Translations under genes and position numbers: made by a program | Shown here: positions 37,245 to 45,988 of the stretch, piece after piece | Position numbering within the stretch: position 1 is the stretch's first letter | How the letters are laid out: every line of letters starts with the position of its first letter | Notes under the pieces: model-generated | Database searches by the model: none | Told to the model about the DNA's origin: nothing | Seen by the model: the letters and a program-made list of their open reading frames with translations, nothing else | Origin: Candidatus Latescibacterota bacterium | Lineage (GTDB): Bacteria; JAAXHH01 | DNA length: 64,000 nt | NCBI GenBank assembly: GCA_022822725.1 | Contig: JAJEAN010000007.1 | Location: 321,435 to 385,434, forward strand | Direction of reading: 5' to 3'

Positions 37245-39338
37245 ATGGTCGCGAAATCCTGTATGCGCAGACTGACCCTCCTCTTCGCGGTCGGTATGTT
37301 GCTGTGCGCGGGGCTCGGATTCCGAATCGCACTGATACAGATTCGCGACGGCGAGACCTACAGGCAGCGGGCACGTGACCAGCAGCACCGGGTCGTCACC
37401 ATCGACCCCCGCCGGGGCCGTATCTTCGATCGTAACCATAACACGCTGGCCCTGAGCGTCGAGTTCGACTCTTTCGGCATCCAGGATCTCGACAGAAACC
37501 GGCTGGATTCTGCCGACGTCGGCAACCTTGCCGTTCAACTCTCCCAGATCACCGGCGAAGATCCCCGGCACATCGTGGACCGGATTACCGGATCCACCGA
37601 CTTCCGGTACCTGGTACGCTGGGTGACGCCGGAGACCAGCGAACGGATCAGGGGGCTGTCCGCCTACCCCCGTTTCGAACCCTATATCCGCACGGAGAAG
37701 GAAGCCAGGCGGGTCTATCCCTACCGGACCGCGGCCGGCCAGGTGCTGGGATTCAGCGTTGACGGCGCCGGCCAGGCCGGATTCGAAATGGAACATAACG
37801 GGCTGCTGTCCGGTATAGAAGGATACAACGTAGTCCAGATCGATGCGCAACGGCGAGCCTATTCCTGGCTGGAAGATTTGCAGAAGTCGGCGGAGAACGG
37901 CGCGGACGTCGTCCTGACGATCGACATAGCGGCCCAGGTCGCCGCCGAAGGGGTGCTTGAAGAGGCGATAGCGTGGCACGATGCGCTTGGCGGCATGGTC
38001 ATCGTGATGGACCCGGGGAACGGCGACATACTGGCCATGGCCAGTTCGCCGGATTTCGATCCCAATACACCGGGCCGATTCCAGTTCGAAGCCCAGAAAA
38101 TCAGGCCCGTGGTAGACACCTATGAACCCGGTTCGACGTTTAAAATCGTCGCCGCGACCGCAGCCCTGGAGACCGGCGCGTTCTCGCTGGAGGACCGGAT
38201 CGATACGAGCGGTGGGCGCATCGTCCTGGGAAGCCAGACTATTTCGGACCACGAGGTCTTCGATGAACTGACCGTGCGGGAAGTCATCGAGCATTCCAGT
38301 AACGTGGGTACGGTCAAGATCGCCCTGGAACTCGGCGAAGAGACGTTCTACGAATACACCCGGTCATTCGGCTTCGGCATGAAGACGGGTGTTGACCTCC
38401 CGGGCGAGGTCAACGGGATCCTGCACAAACCGGCCAGTTGGTCCCGGTCGACGTTGCCCACCATGTCCATAGGCTACGGAGTTTCCGTGACCGGCGTGCA
38501 ACTGGCGTCCGCCTATTGCGCCGTGGCCAACGGGGGGCTGCTCCTGCGACCCCGGATCATCAAGTCCATCTTGCGAAACGACGGTTCAGTGGAGTCCGTG
38601 CCGAAGTCCGTCGTACGCAGGGTGATGGATCGGCAGACCGCCGAAACACTGATGGGCGTGTTTACCGGGGTGGTGGAGCGGGGCACGGGGACGAATGCCA
38701 GGGTACCCGGGTTCAAGGTCGCCGGGAAGACCGGCACGGCCTGGAAGGCGCGTGAGGACGGCCGGGGATACACCCGGAACTACCGGTCGTCGTTCGTCGG
38801 CATGTTTCCCGCCTCGGATCCCGAAATCGTCGTACTGGTCATGATCGACGAACCGAAGAGACGCGGTTTCTACGGCGGATCGGTGGCCGCGCCCGTCTTC
38901 AACAAGATCGTTCGCCGCCTCGTCCATCTGCCGGACGGCCCGGTGGAGTCCGTACCCGAATCCGACGACGGCCTGCCACTGCACCTGGCATCCATCGAGC
39001 CGAATACCGCTTCGGACCGTGCGTTTGGATTTTCCGACCGGTCAGACCCGGACTTCGACGGTCCGCTGCCGCGAGACCCGTTGACGCGGGACCCGCTTCC
39101 GCTCGACGGCCGCTGGGAAATCGAGCGTCCCAATACCCTCTCCGTGGCGGAACGGGCCCGGGTAGAACTGCCGTCCGTAATCGGCATGAGCGTACGAGAG
39201 GCCGTCAGGACCCTGGCCGAAATGGGCATCGAGGCGACCATAGTCGGCACGGGTTACGTCCGGCGCCAGATTCCGGCACCGGGCCACCGGCTCATTCCCG
39301 GTGATCGATGCGTCATCGAATGCGGTCCATACAACTAG
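37245..39338 (+). CDS. ftsI: Septal peptidoglycan transpeptidase (PBP3/FtsI) with PASTA domain
   Basis: Cross-links septal peptidoglycan; 697 residues. One N-terminal membrane helix (about 10-28), a dimerisation domain, then the penicillin-binding domain with STFK near residue 296, SSN near 350 and KTGTAWK near 495. One PASTA domain ends the protein (LPSVIGMSVREAVRTLAEMG onward). An acidic, repeat-like linker (RDPLTRDPLPLDG) joins the two. ATG 37245 was chosen; TTG 37236 is too close to the GAGG ribosome site. Confidence 0.94.
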   Translation: MVAKSCMRRLTLLFAVGMLLCAGLGFRIALIQIRDGETYRQRARDQQHRVVTIDPRRGRIFDRNHNTLALSVEFDSFGIQDLDRNRLDSADVGNLAVQLSQITGEDPRHIVDRITGSTDFRYLVRWVTPETSERIRGLSAYPRFEPYIRTEKEARRVYPYRTAAGQVLGFSVDGAGQAGFEMEHNGLLSGIEGYNVVQIDAQRRAYSWLEDLQKSAENGADVVLTIDIAAQVAAEGVLEEAIAWHDALGGMVIVMDPGNGDILAMASSPDFDPNTPGRFQFEAQKIRPVVDTYEPGSTFKIVAATAALETGAFSLEDRIDTSGGRIVLGSQTISDHEVFDELTVREVIEHSSNVGTVKIALELGEETFYEYTRSFGFGMKTGVDLPGEVNGILHKPASWSRSTLPTMSIGYGVSVTGVQLASAYCAVANGGLLLRPRIIKSILRNDGSVESVPKSVVRRVMDRQTAETLMGVFTGVVERGTGTNARVPGFKVAGKTGTAWKAREDGRGYTRNYRSSFVGMFPASDPEIVVLVMIDEPKRRGFYGGSVAAPVFNKIVRRLVHLPDGPVESVPESDDGLPLHLASIEPNTASDRAFGFSDRSDPDFDGPLPRDPLTRDPLPLDGRWEIERPNTLSVAERARVELPSVIGMSVREAVRTLAEMGIEATIVGTGYVRRQIPAPGHRLIPGDRCVIECGPYN

Positions 39339-39387
39339 CCGTCCCATCGCTCGCTTCGTGCGGACGACTGCACTGAGGATCAAGGCC

Positions 39388-40941
39388 TTGCTAAAGCTTT
39401 CCGGTTTACTGGACGCGCTGCCCCGATCAGCGGTGATCCACCTGCCGGGTCGAGCGAACCGGGCCGACCGGGCCGACCGGGCCGACCGGGCCGGCCAGAC
39501 CGGCCGAGTCGACCAGGCCAATCCTGCCGACCAGAAGATCGGCGGCATCGTCCACGATTCGAGGTCCGTGAAGCCCGGTGACATTTTCGTCGCGCTGCGC
39601 GAGCCATCGGGCCGCGACGGCCACAGGTACGTCGGCGACGCGGTGGCGCGGGGCGCTTCGGTGGTTGTCCAGGAAAACGAAGAACGCCTCGAACACGCGA
39701 CCGCGGTGATCGTTCCGGACACTTCACTGGCGTACGGTCTGATGGCCGCCGCGTATTACGGCCGGCCGGCAGACGACCTCGGCCTGATCGGCATCACAGG
39801 GACCAACGGCAAAACGACAGTGGCGTTGCTCGTCGAGGCCATCCTCAGGGAGTTCGGCCGGACCGTGGGCGGAATCGGCACGCTGGGCAGCCGGTACATG
39901 GGCGAGATGCTCGATTGGAAGCTGAGCCATACCACGCCCTATCCGATGGAGCTGCACCGCACCTTGAGGAAGATCCGGGACCAGGGAGGCGAATGCGTCG
40001 TCATGGAAGTATCTTCGCACAGCCTGGCCTGGCAGCGACTGTCCGGACTGCGTTTCACCACGGGCGTCTTTACCAATCTCTCCCGGGAACACCTGGACGA
40101 CCACAAGACCTTCGACGATTACCGGATAGCCAAGACGCTGCTTTTCTCCGAACTGCTCGACGAGGAGGGCGCAGCCGTCCTCAACATGGATGATCCGGCC
40201 TTCGTCCATTTCAGGAACGCCTCGCGCGCGCGCGTCCGTTCCTATGGCCTGGACAAGAGAGCGGAGGTCCACAGGGCGGGTCCGATCGGATACCACGCGG
40301 ACCGGACCACCCTTGCGGTGCAGGTTCGATCCGATCCGCCGTTCAACGTGACGCTGCCGCTCCTGGGCCGGTTCAACGCGTACAACGCCCTGGCGGCGAT
40401 CACCGTGGGGCTGGAGTTCGGAATCGACGGCGCGCTGATGAACCGGGCCGTATCCGGGATAAGGGTCCCCGGCCGGCTGGAGCGCGTCGACGCCGGACAG
40501 CCATTCAACGTGCTCGTGGATTTCGCCCATACGCCCGATGCGCTCGGCGCGGTGCTGTCGGCCTGCCGCGAATGGACGCGGGGGAACCTGACCGTCGTGT
40601 TCGGTTGCGGCGGAGACCGGGACCCGGGCAAGCGGCCCCTCATGGGCAGGGCGGCGTCCACCCATGCCGACGTCGTCATCGTGACGACCGACAACCCCAG
40701 AACGGAACCGCCCGACCGGATCATACGGGATATTGAGCCGGGTCTGCTGCCCCACGTCCGCTCCCACATCGTCCAGGACCGTGGCGAGGCGATCCGGAAG
40801 GCCCTGCGCGAAGCGGGCGAAGGCGACACCGTGCTGATTGCAGGAAGGGGAGATACGATCTTCCAGGTCGTGGGCGATGCGCAGATCGAGTTCGACGACC
40901 GGATCAAGGCCCGTGAGTGTCTCGAGGCGCACTATGGATAA
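39388..40941 (+). CDS. murE: UDP-MurNAc-tripeptide synthetase (mDAP-adding, MurE)
   Basis: Adds the third stem-peptide residue in the cytoplasm; about 517 residues from TTG 39388. GTG 39301 inside ftsI is an alternative start. GITGTNGKTT near 136-145 is the ATP loop, MEVSSHSLAW and FGCGGDRDPGKRP follow, and DNPR near 435-438 is the meso-diaminopimelate signature. The next expected motif, GKGHE, reads GRGDT near 487, so the usual substrate-binding glutamate is missing. Residues 22-48 are a RAD-repeat insertion from a 9-bp DNA repeat. Confidence 0.9.
   Translation: MLKLSGLLDALPRSAVIHLPGRANRADRADRADRAGQTGRVDQANPADQKIGGIVHDSRSVKPGDIFVALREPSGRDGHRYVGDAVARGASVVVQENEERLEHATAVIVPDTSLAYGLMAAAYYGRPADDLGLIGITGTNGKTTVALLVEAILREFGRTVGGIGTLGSRYMGEMLDWKLSHTTPYPMELHRTLRKIRDQGGECVVMEVSSHSLAWQRLSGLRFTTGVFTNLSREHLDDHKTFDDYRIAKTLLFSELLDEEGAAVLNMDDPAFVHFRNASRARVRSYGLDKRAEVHRAGPIGYHADRTTLAVQVRSDPPFNVTLPLLGRFNAYNALAAITVGLEFGIDGALMNRAVSGIRVPGRLERVDAGQPFNVLVDFAHTPDALGAVLSACREWTRGNLTVVFGCGGDRDPGKRPLMGRAASTHADVVIVTTDNPRTEPPDRIIRDIEPGLLPHVRSHIVQDRGEAIRKALREAGEGDTVLIAGRGDTIFQVVGDAQIEFDDRIKARECLEAHYG
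39457..39492 (+). repeat. 9-bp tandem repeat near the murE 5' end
   Basis: Four tandem GACCGGGCC units (the first has A for its first G) encode the RAD-RAD-RAD peptide. Degenerate copies continue to about 39535. Confidence 0.88.
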
Positions 40942-42355
40942 TCACAATGGGGCCGGGGAGCCCACGCTGATGGAAATCGCCGGAATCATGGGCGGCAGAC
41001 TGCACGTTCAGTCCCCGGCGCTTCGCCGCAGCCGGATCACGGGCGTCTGTTCGGATACCCGGCGGATCGAGGAAGGCAATCTCTTCGTCGCGATTACGGG
41101 CGAGCGTTTCGACGGTCACGACTTCGTACCCGAGGCCGTGCGCGCCGGTGCGTGCGCCTCCCTCGTTACGGACGACTGGCACGCGCACCGTCCGGTCCGG
41201 GAAGCCCCGGAGGCCGCGCGGATCGTCGTGCCCGAAGTACTTCCCGCGCTGCAGGCATTCGCGGGCTGGCACCGGAGGCGGTTCGACCTGCCCGTCGTAG
41301 CGGTTACGGGTTCCAGCGGGAAGACCACCACGAAGAACATGATCGCTTCCGTGCTGGGTGAACGCTTCCGGGTCTTCAGGACACCGGGGAACCTGAACAG
41401 CCAGCTGGGTGTCTCCGAAGCCCTGTTTTCCCTGCGGGGAGACCACGGCGCGGCAGTACTCGAGCTGGGCATGAACCGCGCCGGCGAACTGGACCGGCTG
41501 TCCCGAATGACCCGTCCCTGCATCGGCGTGATTACCAATGTGGGCCCCGCGCACATCGAGTTCTTCGAGTCCATCGAAGGCATCGCACTGGCCAAAGGCG
41601 AGATCCTGGACCATCTGCCCGAAGGCGGGAGCGCAGTGCTGAACGCCGACGACCCCCTCGTCATGAAGCAGGCCGGCCGCAGCCTGGCGCGGGTGGTCAC
41701 CTACGGCCGCGGCACGGGCGCCGACGTCAGGCTGGCAAGCGTCAGGACCGAACTGTCGGGATCGGATTTCACATTGTCGGACGGGGTCTCCTTTCGAATA
41801 AACCTGATGGGGGAGCACCAGGTCATGAACGCCGCGGCCGCCGTGGCAGTGGGCAGGCTCCTGGGCATCGACGATCAGGGCATCGCCCATGCGCTGCGGA
41901 ACGTCGAGCCCACGCCCATGCGCATGGAGTACAGGAAGGCGGGCGCCGTCCACCTGATCAACGACGCGTACAACGCCAATCCGTCATCCATGAAGGCGGC
42001 CCTGGACGCACTGGCGACGGCCGGCGGCCGTAAACTGGTCGTCCTCGGCGACATGCTGGAACTGGGTGCCCTGGGCAGGCCCGCGCACCGGGAGATCGGA
42101 AGGCGCGCCGCGGAAGTGGCGGAGCGGATCATCACGGTGGGCGAACTGGCCCGTGAAATCGCCGCGGCCGCCGTGGACGGCGGCATCCCGGCTTCCCGCG
42201 TCGTGTCGTGCAGTTGCAACGACGAGGCCGCCGCCGCGGTAATGGCGGAAGTCGAAGACGGCGACGTGGTACTCGTGAAGGGATCGCGCGGCATGCGCAT
42301 GGAATCCGTCGTGGAATACCTGGAAAAGTCCCTCGGCAAGGGCCAAATGGAGTAA
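40934..42355 (+). CDS. murF: UDP-MurNAc-tripeptide--D-Ala-D-Ala ligase
   Basis: Adds D-Ala-D-Ala to the UDP-MurNAc tripeptide; 473 residues. N-terminal CSDTRRIEEGNLFVAI domain, ATP loop VTGSSGKTTTKNM near residues 124-134, LELGMNRAGELDRLS and NDAYNANPSSMKAAL are typical. ATG 40934 overlaps the murE stop by 8 bp, which suggests translational coupling. It is followed directly by ftsW, not by mraY. Confidence 0.95.
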   Translation: MDNHNGAGEPTLMEIAGIMGGRLHVQSPALRRSRITGVCSDTRRIEEGNLFVAITGERFDGHDFVPEAVRAGACASLVTDDWHAHRPVREAPEAARIVVPEVLPALQAFAGWHRRRFDLPVVAVTGSSGKTTTKNMIASVLGERFRVFRTPGNLNSQLGVSEALFSLRGDHGAAVLELGMNRAGELDRLSRMTRPCIGVITNVGPAHIEFFESIEGIALAKGEILDHLPEGGSAVLNADDPLVMKQAGRSLARVVTYGRGTGADVRLASVRTELSGSDFTLSDGVSFRINLMGEHQVMNAAAAVAVGRLLGIDDQGIAHALRNVEPTPMRMEYRKAGAVHLINDAYNANPSSMKAALDALATAGGRKLVVLGDMLELGALGRPAHREIGRRAAEVAERIITVGELAREIAAAAVDGGIPASRVVSCSCNDEAAAAVMAEVEDGDVVLVKGSRGMRMESVVEYLEKSLGKGQME

Positions 42356-42359
42356 GCCC

Positions 42360-43502
42360 GTGTTGCATCAACGGATCGATCTTCCACTGCTGGTCTCGTC
42401 CCTGCTCCTGCTTTGCGTGGGGTCGGTCATGGTATACAGCGCGAGTTCAGCCGTTGCCGCGGAGATGTTCTCCGGCGACAGTGGTTTCTTCGTGAAACGA
42501 TACCTGGTGCGGTTGATCCTCGGGATCGTCATCCTGGTCCTCTTCGCAAGCCTGAATTACCAGAAATTGCAGAAGTGGTCCCCGATCCTGATCGTCATGG
42601 GCCTGGTGTTCCTGGCGCTCGTGTTCGTTCCCGGTATCGGGATGACCATCCGCGGAGCGACGCGCACGGTGAGCCTGTTCTCCATGACGATCCAGCCCGC
42701 CGAAGGAGTCAAGATCGCCCTGGTGATCTTCCTGGCCTACTGGCTGGCCAGGCGGCATCAGGTCATGGACCGGTTTTTCACCGGTTTTCTGCCCGTATCG
42801 GCAGTGATCGCAGCCACCTGCCTGCTGATCGGCCTGCAGCCGGACTACGGCACCGCGATCGTGCTTGCCGCGACCGCTTTCTCGGTGCTCTACGTCGGCC
42901 GCGCCCGGTTGCTGCACCTGGCGAGTGCCGTGGGGATCATGGTCCCGGTACTCTTCTACAAGCTATACTCGTCCGCCCATAGCCGGGAACGGCTCATGAC
43001 CTACTTCGAACGGTTTTTCGGCAATTCCGCCGATCAGGCCCAGAATCTCCAGGGCGCGGACTACCAGTTGCAACAGGCACTGATCGGCCTGGGTACGGGC
43101 GGCGTGTTCGGGAACGGACTGGGGCAAAGCCGGCAGAAGTTCCTTTTTCTCCCCGATCCTCATACGGATTTCGTGTTCGCGGTGATCGGCGAGGAATTCG
43201 GGTTTCTGGGGTCGCTGGCGGTCCTGGGCCTCTTCGCAGTCTTCGCGTGGAGAGGGGTCCGTATCGCCCGCATGGCGCCGGACGCCTTCGGGTTTTTCCT
43301 GGCATCGGGGCTGACCATGCTCATCACGCTGCACGTGCTGGTGAACATCGGGGTGGTGACGGGCTTGCTGCCCACCACGGGCCTGCCGCTGCCCTTTCTG
43401 AGCTACGGAGGGTCCTGGCTGCTCTTCTGCATGATGAGTATCGGGATCCTGCTGAACATATCCAGAATGACCTATCGACGCCAGAGACTGCAGTATGACT
43501 GA
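42360..43502 (+). CDS. ftsW: Septal peptidoglycan glycosyltransferase FtsW (SEDS)
   Basis: Polymerises lipid II at the septum together with FtsI; 380 residues with about ten hydrophobic helices. Family marks are VMVYSASSAVA at the start, LQPDYGTAIVLA, FLPDPHTDFVFAVIGEEFGF and GLPLPFLSYGGS. The GTG start at 42360 is 4 bp after the murF stop and follows a GGAG site. mraY and murD, normally before it, are missing. Confidence 0.94.
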   Translation: MLHQRIDLPLLVSSLLLLCVGSVMVYSASSAVAAEMFSGDSGFFVKRYLVRLILGIVILVLFASLNYQKLQKWSPILIVMGLVFLALVFVPGIGMTIRGATRTVSLFSMTIQPAEGVKIALVIFLAYWLARRHQVMDRFFTGFLPVSAVIAATCLLIGLQPDYGTAIVLAATAFSVLYVGRARLLHLASAVGIMVPVLFYKLYSSAHSRERLMTYFERFFGNSADQAQNLQGADYQLQQALIGLGTGGVFGNGLGQSRQKFLFLPDPHTDFVFAVIGEEFGFLGSLAVLGLFAVFAWRGVRIARMAPDAFGFFLASGLTMLITLHVLVNIGVVTGLLPTTGLPLPFLSYGGSWLLFCMMSIGILLNISRMTYRRQRLQYD

Positions 43503-45075
43503 TCAGACCGATGAGACCGCCCGGACCACACAAACCGGACAGCCGGCACAAACCGGACAGCCGGGACAAACCGGCCAGGCGGCACAAACCGGACAGCCGG
43601 CACAGACCGGACAACCCGGTCAGCCGGGACAACCCGGACAGGCCGGAGGGACCGGCCGACATGGACGGCATGGACCGGCAATGGTCTGCCGCCACGCGCA
43701 TTTCATCGGCATAGGCGGAATCGGCATGAGCGCACTGGCCGAACTGATGCTCGGATATGGATGCAAAGTCAGCGGATCGGACCTGCGGAGCACGCAGTTG
43801 ACCGACCGTCTGCGGGGTCTCGGCGCGTCCGTCTTCCAGGGCCACGACCCGGCCAACGCGGAAGGCGCGGACCTGGTCGTGTACTCCTCCGCCATTCCCG
43901 GGGACAATCCCGAACTCGCGGCGGCCCGCAGGCTGGACCGGCGTACCGTCAGCCGCGCCGAACTGCTCGGTACGCTGGTGCGCGTGACACAGGGCATCGC
44001 CGTGGCGGGCACCCACGGTAAGACCTCCACGTCGGCCATGATCGTCAAGGTACTGGCCGCCGCGGGTCTGGACCCGACGGCCGTCATCGGCGGCATCATG
44101 ACGGAAAACGGATCCAACGTCCGCCGTGGAAACGGTCCCTGGATGGTCGTGGAAGCCGATGAATACGATCGATCGTTTCATGCGTTGACCCCGGCCGCGG
44201 CCGTGATCACCTCGGTGGACGCCGACCACATGGAATACTACGGTTCGCAGGAAGCCATAGATGAAGCCTTCACCGTCTTCGCCCATCTCGTGCCCGGGGA
44301 CAGGCCCCTGATCGTGTGCGCGGACGACCCGGGTATCCTGAGGATCCGGTCCGGCCTGCGGCGCCGCCTGGTGACCTACGGGCTTTCGGCGCACGCCTCC
44401 ATCCGGGCTGACCAGGTAGCATCGAAGGGGTGGAGCATATCCGCCGAGGTGTACGTGCGGGACGTTCCGGCCGGCCGGCTGGTGTTGCCTCAGCCGGGCG
44501 AGTGCAACCTCACCAACGCCCTGGCCGCCATTGCCGTGGCCGACTATCTCGAGCTGCCCGTCGAGCGGACGTTGGCGGCGCTGGCGGAATACCGGGGACT
44601 GAGCCGGCGATTCGAAGTGCTGGGCAGCGTCGGCGGCGTCTCGGTAGTGGATGATTACGCCCACCATCCCGCTGAGATTGAGGCCGCACTGCGCGCCGTG
44701 TCGAATACGGGCGTTCGGCGTATGTTCGTGGTGTTCCAGCCGCACCTTTACAGCCGGACGCGGGATTTGCGCCGCGAATTCGGACGCGTCCTCGGGCGGT
44801 TTCCGGCATACCGGACGATCGTCACGGACGTATACCCGTCCAGGGAGACTACCCGTGACGGGGTGACGGGCGAGATGATCGTCCAGGACTCGAGCGCATT
44901 CGGCGGAAATGTCGCGTATGTCCCGGACAAGGACCGGGTAGCGGCCACGCTGGTGGACGATCTCGAGCCTGGAGACATGGTGCTGACACTCGGCGCGGGG
45001 GATATCGGTGCGGTGGGAAGCCAGGTTTGCGAACTTTTGCGGAAACGCGGGGACCGGTCTCATGGGAATCGCTGA
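43495..45075 (+). CDS. murC: UDP-N-acetylmuramate--L-alanine ligase with repeat-encoded N-terminal extension
   Basis: Adds the first stem-peptide residue; 526 residues as drawn. The family body begins at CRHAHFIGIGGIGMSALAEL; the ATP loop GTHGKTSTSAM is near residues 172-182, VVEADEYDRSFH and VVDDYAHHPAEI follow. In front lie about 62 residues of TGQPGQ/TGQPAQ repeats from an 18-bp DNA repeat. ATG 43495 overlaps the ftsW stop, so coupled translation would include the extension. ATG 43681 would give a normal-length enzyme. murG is absent before it. Confidence 0.93.
   Translation: MTDQTDETARTTQTGQPAQTGQPGQTGQAAQTGQPAQTGQPGQPGQPGQAGGTGRHGRHGPAMVCRHAHFIGIGGIGMSALAELMLGYGCKVSGSDLRSTQLTDRLRGLGASVFQGHDPANAEGADLVVYSSAIPGDNPELAAARRLDRRTVSRAELLGTLVRVTQGIAVAGTHGKTSTSAMIVKVLAAAGLDPTAVIGGIMTENGSNVRRGNGPWMVVEADEYDRSFHALTPAAAVITSVDADHMEYYGSQEAIDEAFTVFAHLVPGDRPLIVCADDPGILRIRSGLRRRLVTYGLSAHASIRADQVASKGWSISAEVYVRDVPAGRLVLPQPGECNLTNALAAIAVADYLELPVERTLAALAEYRGLSRRFEVLGSVGGVSVVDDYAHHPAEIEAALRAVSNTGVRRMFVVFQPHLYSRTRDLRREFGRVLGRFPAYRTIVTDVYPSRETTRDGVTGEMIVQDSSAFGGNVAYVPDKDRVAATLVDDLEPGDMVLTLGAGDIGAVGSQVCELLRKRGDRSHGNR
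43501..43668 (+). repeat. 18-bp/9-bp repeat tract at the murC 5' end
   Basis: Degenerate repeats of the 18-bp unit CAAACCGGACAGCCGGCA and its 9-bp half, about eight full units. They encode Thr-Gly-Gln-Pro-Gly/Ala-Gln repeats before the MurC domain. Confidence 0.88.
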
Positions 45076-45988
45076 CCTCTTCAGCGGGTTGGTGGCCGGC
45101 GAGCGGCTGCGCCTGAACGAGGGCCTCGACCGGCACACCACCTACCGGGTCGGGGGACCGGCCGACGTCATGTGTTTGCCGGAAACCCGGTCGGAACTGC
45201 TGGAAGTCGTCACCGCGGCCAGGGTGCACGAGGTCCCCTGGCTCGTGCTGGGGAACGGGAGCAACATCCTTTTTGCCGATGACGGTTTCAGGGGGCTGGT
45301 CATCAAGATACGCGGATCGACCCCGGCGGATGGGACGCTTTGGCATCTGAAGCAGGAAGGTGAACGCCTCCGGGCGGGCGCCGGCGTGAGCCTGCCCCGG
45401 CTCGCATGGTCGGCGGCGGCCACGGGACTGGGCGGACTGGAATTCTGCACCGGGATCCCCGGCGTGGTCGGCGGGTCCATCCGGGGCAACGCGGGTGCCC
45501 ACGGGAGCGATCTGGGCGGCGTGCTGGAGTCGATAGAGTTGATACAGCCTTCCGGCGACATCGAAACGATCCCGGCAGGCGAGGCGGGGTTCTCCTACCG
45601 GGAGAGCCGGATCGATCCGGGCGGCATCGTGACCGGGGCCGTATTCAGGCTGACGCCGGACGAACCGGAAAACGTATATGAACGCATACGGGACTTTACC
45701 GATTACCGCAAGCGCACGCAGCCGTCCGCGGACCAGAGCGCCGGATGCATGTTCAGGAACCCGGAGGGCGGCCAGGCGGGGAGACTGATCGACAAGGCCG
45801 GTTGCAAGGGACTGCAGGTCGGAGGCGCGAGGGTGTCCGACGTCCACGGAAATTTCGTCATCAACCAGGGCGGCGCGACGGCCTCGGACGCGTTACGGCT
45901 GATCGACATGGTGCGCGAGCGGGTCTTCGAACGGACCGGCACAGCGCTCGAACTCGAGGTGCGCGTGATGAAATCGGGGGTCGTATGA
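45062..45988 (+). CDS. murB: UDP-N-acetylenolpyruvoylglucosamine reductase
   Basis: FAD- and NADPH-dependent step that makes UDP-MurNAc; 308 residues, the shorter type II form. VGGPADVMCLPE, LGNGSNILFADDGFRG, TGIPGVVGGSIRGNAG and SYRESRI are present. The catalytic-serine region reads SAGCMFRNP, with Cys where E. coli has Ser, a change known in some type II enzymes. ATG 45062 overlaps the end of murC by 14 bp. Confidence 0.95.
   Translation: MGIADLFSGLVAGERLRLNEGLDRHTTYRVGGPADVMCLPETRSELLEVVTAARVHEVPWLVLGNGSNILFADDGFRGLVIKIRGSTPADGTLWHLKQEGERLRAGAGVSLPRLAWSAAATGLGGLEFCTGIPGVVGGSIRGNAGAHGSDLGGVLESIELIQPSGDIETIPAGEAGFSYRESRIDPGGIVTGAVFRLTPDEPENVYERIRDFTDYRKRTQPSADQSAGCMFRNPEGGQAGRLIDKAGCKGLQVGGARVSDVHGNFVINQGGATASDALRLIDMVRERVFERTGTALELEVRVMKSGVV

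Noticed and set aside
45730-45770. Loss of the catalytic serine in MurB (SAGCMFRNP)
   Set aside because: Cysteine at this position is, to my knowledge, seen in other type II MurB proteins, so it is noted but not treated as a defect.
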